Below are positions 12,762-13,044 of a DNA stretch of 13,044 nucleotides, piece after piece; within the stretch, counting starts at the first letter, position 1; each line of letters begins with the position of its first letter. The stretch spans positions 1 to 13,044 of the forward strand of contig DASRVH010000118.1 of assembly GCA_035655155.1 (NCBI GenBank), read 5' to 3'. The notes under the pieces were generated by a model. It was not told where the DNA came from. It saw only the letters and a program-made list of their open reading frames with translations, and ran no database searches. This DNA comes from Lentisalinibacter sp035655155. Lineage in GTDB: Bacteria; Pseudomonadota; Gammaproteobacteria; Steroidobacterales; Woeseiaceae. The translations under genes and the position numbers were made by a program.

Positions 12762-12793
12762 CGCACCACCCTCCACGGAGCCGGGACGCAACC

Positions 12794-13044
12794 ATGAGCA
12801 GCCTGTTCGAGAAACATCGCGGGACGCTGGAGAAGGCAGTGGATGCCTGCGAGAAGCGCTATGCCTGGACGGCGTATCCGGAGTCGCCCAGCAGCAAGAT
12901 CCACGGCAAGGAGATCCCCGCTGCCGGACTCGCGGCCTACGAGTCGATGCCGGGCCGGCCGTTCGACATCGAGCTGCCCGGTGCCGTCGGCGAGGTGGGC
13001 GAGGAGGTCTCGCCGCTCACCGGCGAGGCGCTCGGCATCACCTA
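12794..13044 (+). CDS. paaN: PaaN-like phenylacetate degradation aldehyde dehydrogenase, N-terminal fragment
   Basis: Only 83 residues lie inside the window before the right edge. The start (MSSLFEKHRGTLEKAV), then AYPESPSSKIHG at about 32-43, FDIELPGAVGEVGEEVSPLT at about 59-78, resemble the N-terminus of PaaN proteins (phenylacetic acid degradation, aldehyde dehydrogenase superfamily), where a PYPESPSP-type stretch and an EVSPYG-type stretch are typical. Such proteins are linked to oxidation of the ring-opened aldehyde in aerobic phenylacetyl-CoA breakdown. No catalytic residues are visible, as the active-site Cys and Glu would lie further right. The ATG at 12794 follows CCACGGAGCC; GGAG there is a usable ribosome binding site. 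No other paa gene is inside the window. The family call rests on recall of N-terminal similarity only. Confidence 0.68.
   Translation, partial: MSSLFEKHRGTLEKAVDACEKRYAWTAYPESPSSKIHGKEIPAAGLAAYESMPGRPFDIELPGAVGEVGEEVSPLTGEALGIT

Noticed and set aside
10341..12791. 816-residue minus-strand frame opposite plsB
   Set aside because: Long antisense frames are expected opposite high-GC3 genes; no motif or ribosome binding site supports it, whereas the plus strand encodes complete PlsB motifs.
12755..12794. paaN-like promoter as another member of the shared promoter group
   Set aside because: Aligning on CTAGAA gives no match to GCAACAA, CGAAAT or GATAC at the expected distances; it looks like a plain sigma70 promoter.

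Overview
The window reads as chromosomal DNA of a high-GC gammaproteobacterium. Codon third positions are strongly G/C-biased. The thymidine kinase and nucleoside genes look gammaproteobacterial, while the acyltransferase resembles the actinobacterial/mycobacterial PlsB branch that some proteobacteria also carry. I see no transposase, integrase, tRNA, rRNA or CRISPR array. No genus can be named from sequence alone; a halophilic or hydrocarbon-associated lineage is only a guess.

Layout. (1) Positions 1-3322 are a nucleoside/nucleobase salvage module. tdk (thymidine kinase), a NupC-type concentrative nucleoside transporter and deoB (phosphopentomutase, cut by the left edge) run leftward as one operon. 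upp (uracil phosphoribosyltransferase) runs rightward from the shared intergenic region, which holds a perfect 14-bp tandem duplication. (2) Positions 3374-10203 hold the less ordinary part: a ferritin-like putative diiron protein of unknown function, an OmpR/PhoB-type response regulator closed by a likely terminator, a 1027-residue soluble hybrid histidine kinase (PAS/PAS/GAF/PAS/PAS-HisKA-HATPase-REC), a 38-residue single-pass membrane peptide, and a cysteine synthase fused to a C-terminal glutaredoxin. (3) Positions 10257-12683 carry a four-copy 8-bp tandem repeat followed by a PlsB-type glycerol-3-phosphate acyltransferase. (4) From 12794 to the right edge is the start of a gene resembling paaN of phenylacetate degradation.

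The most notable observation is that the region before the diiron gene (3373-3440) and the region before the membrane-peptide/cysteine synthase-glutaredoxin operon (8483-8550) align without gaps, with 42 of 68 positions identical, and both end in a -10-like CTAnTnTG. This suggests that two unlinked-looking transcription units, sitting on either side of a two-component system, share one regulator. I propose that 3.4-10.2 kb is a single regulated redox/thiol-type system. The shared promoter is seen directly; the function is inference.

Within the salvage module the jobs fit together. The transporter imports nucleosides, Tdk phosphorylates thymidine, DeoB moves (deoxy)ribose-1-phosphate from phosphorolysis to the 5-phosphate, and Upp recovers uracil as UMP.
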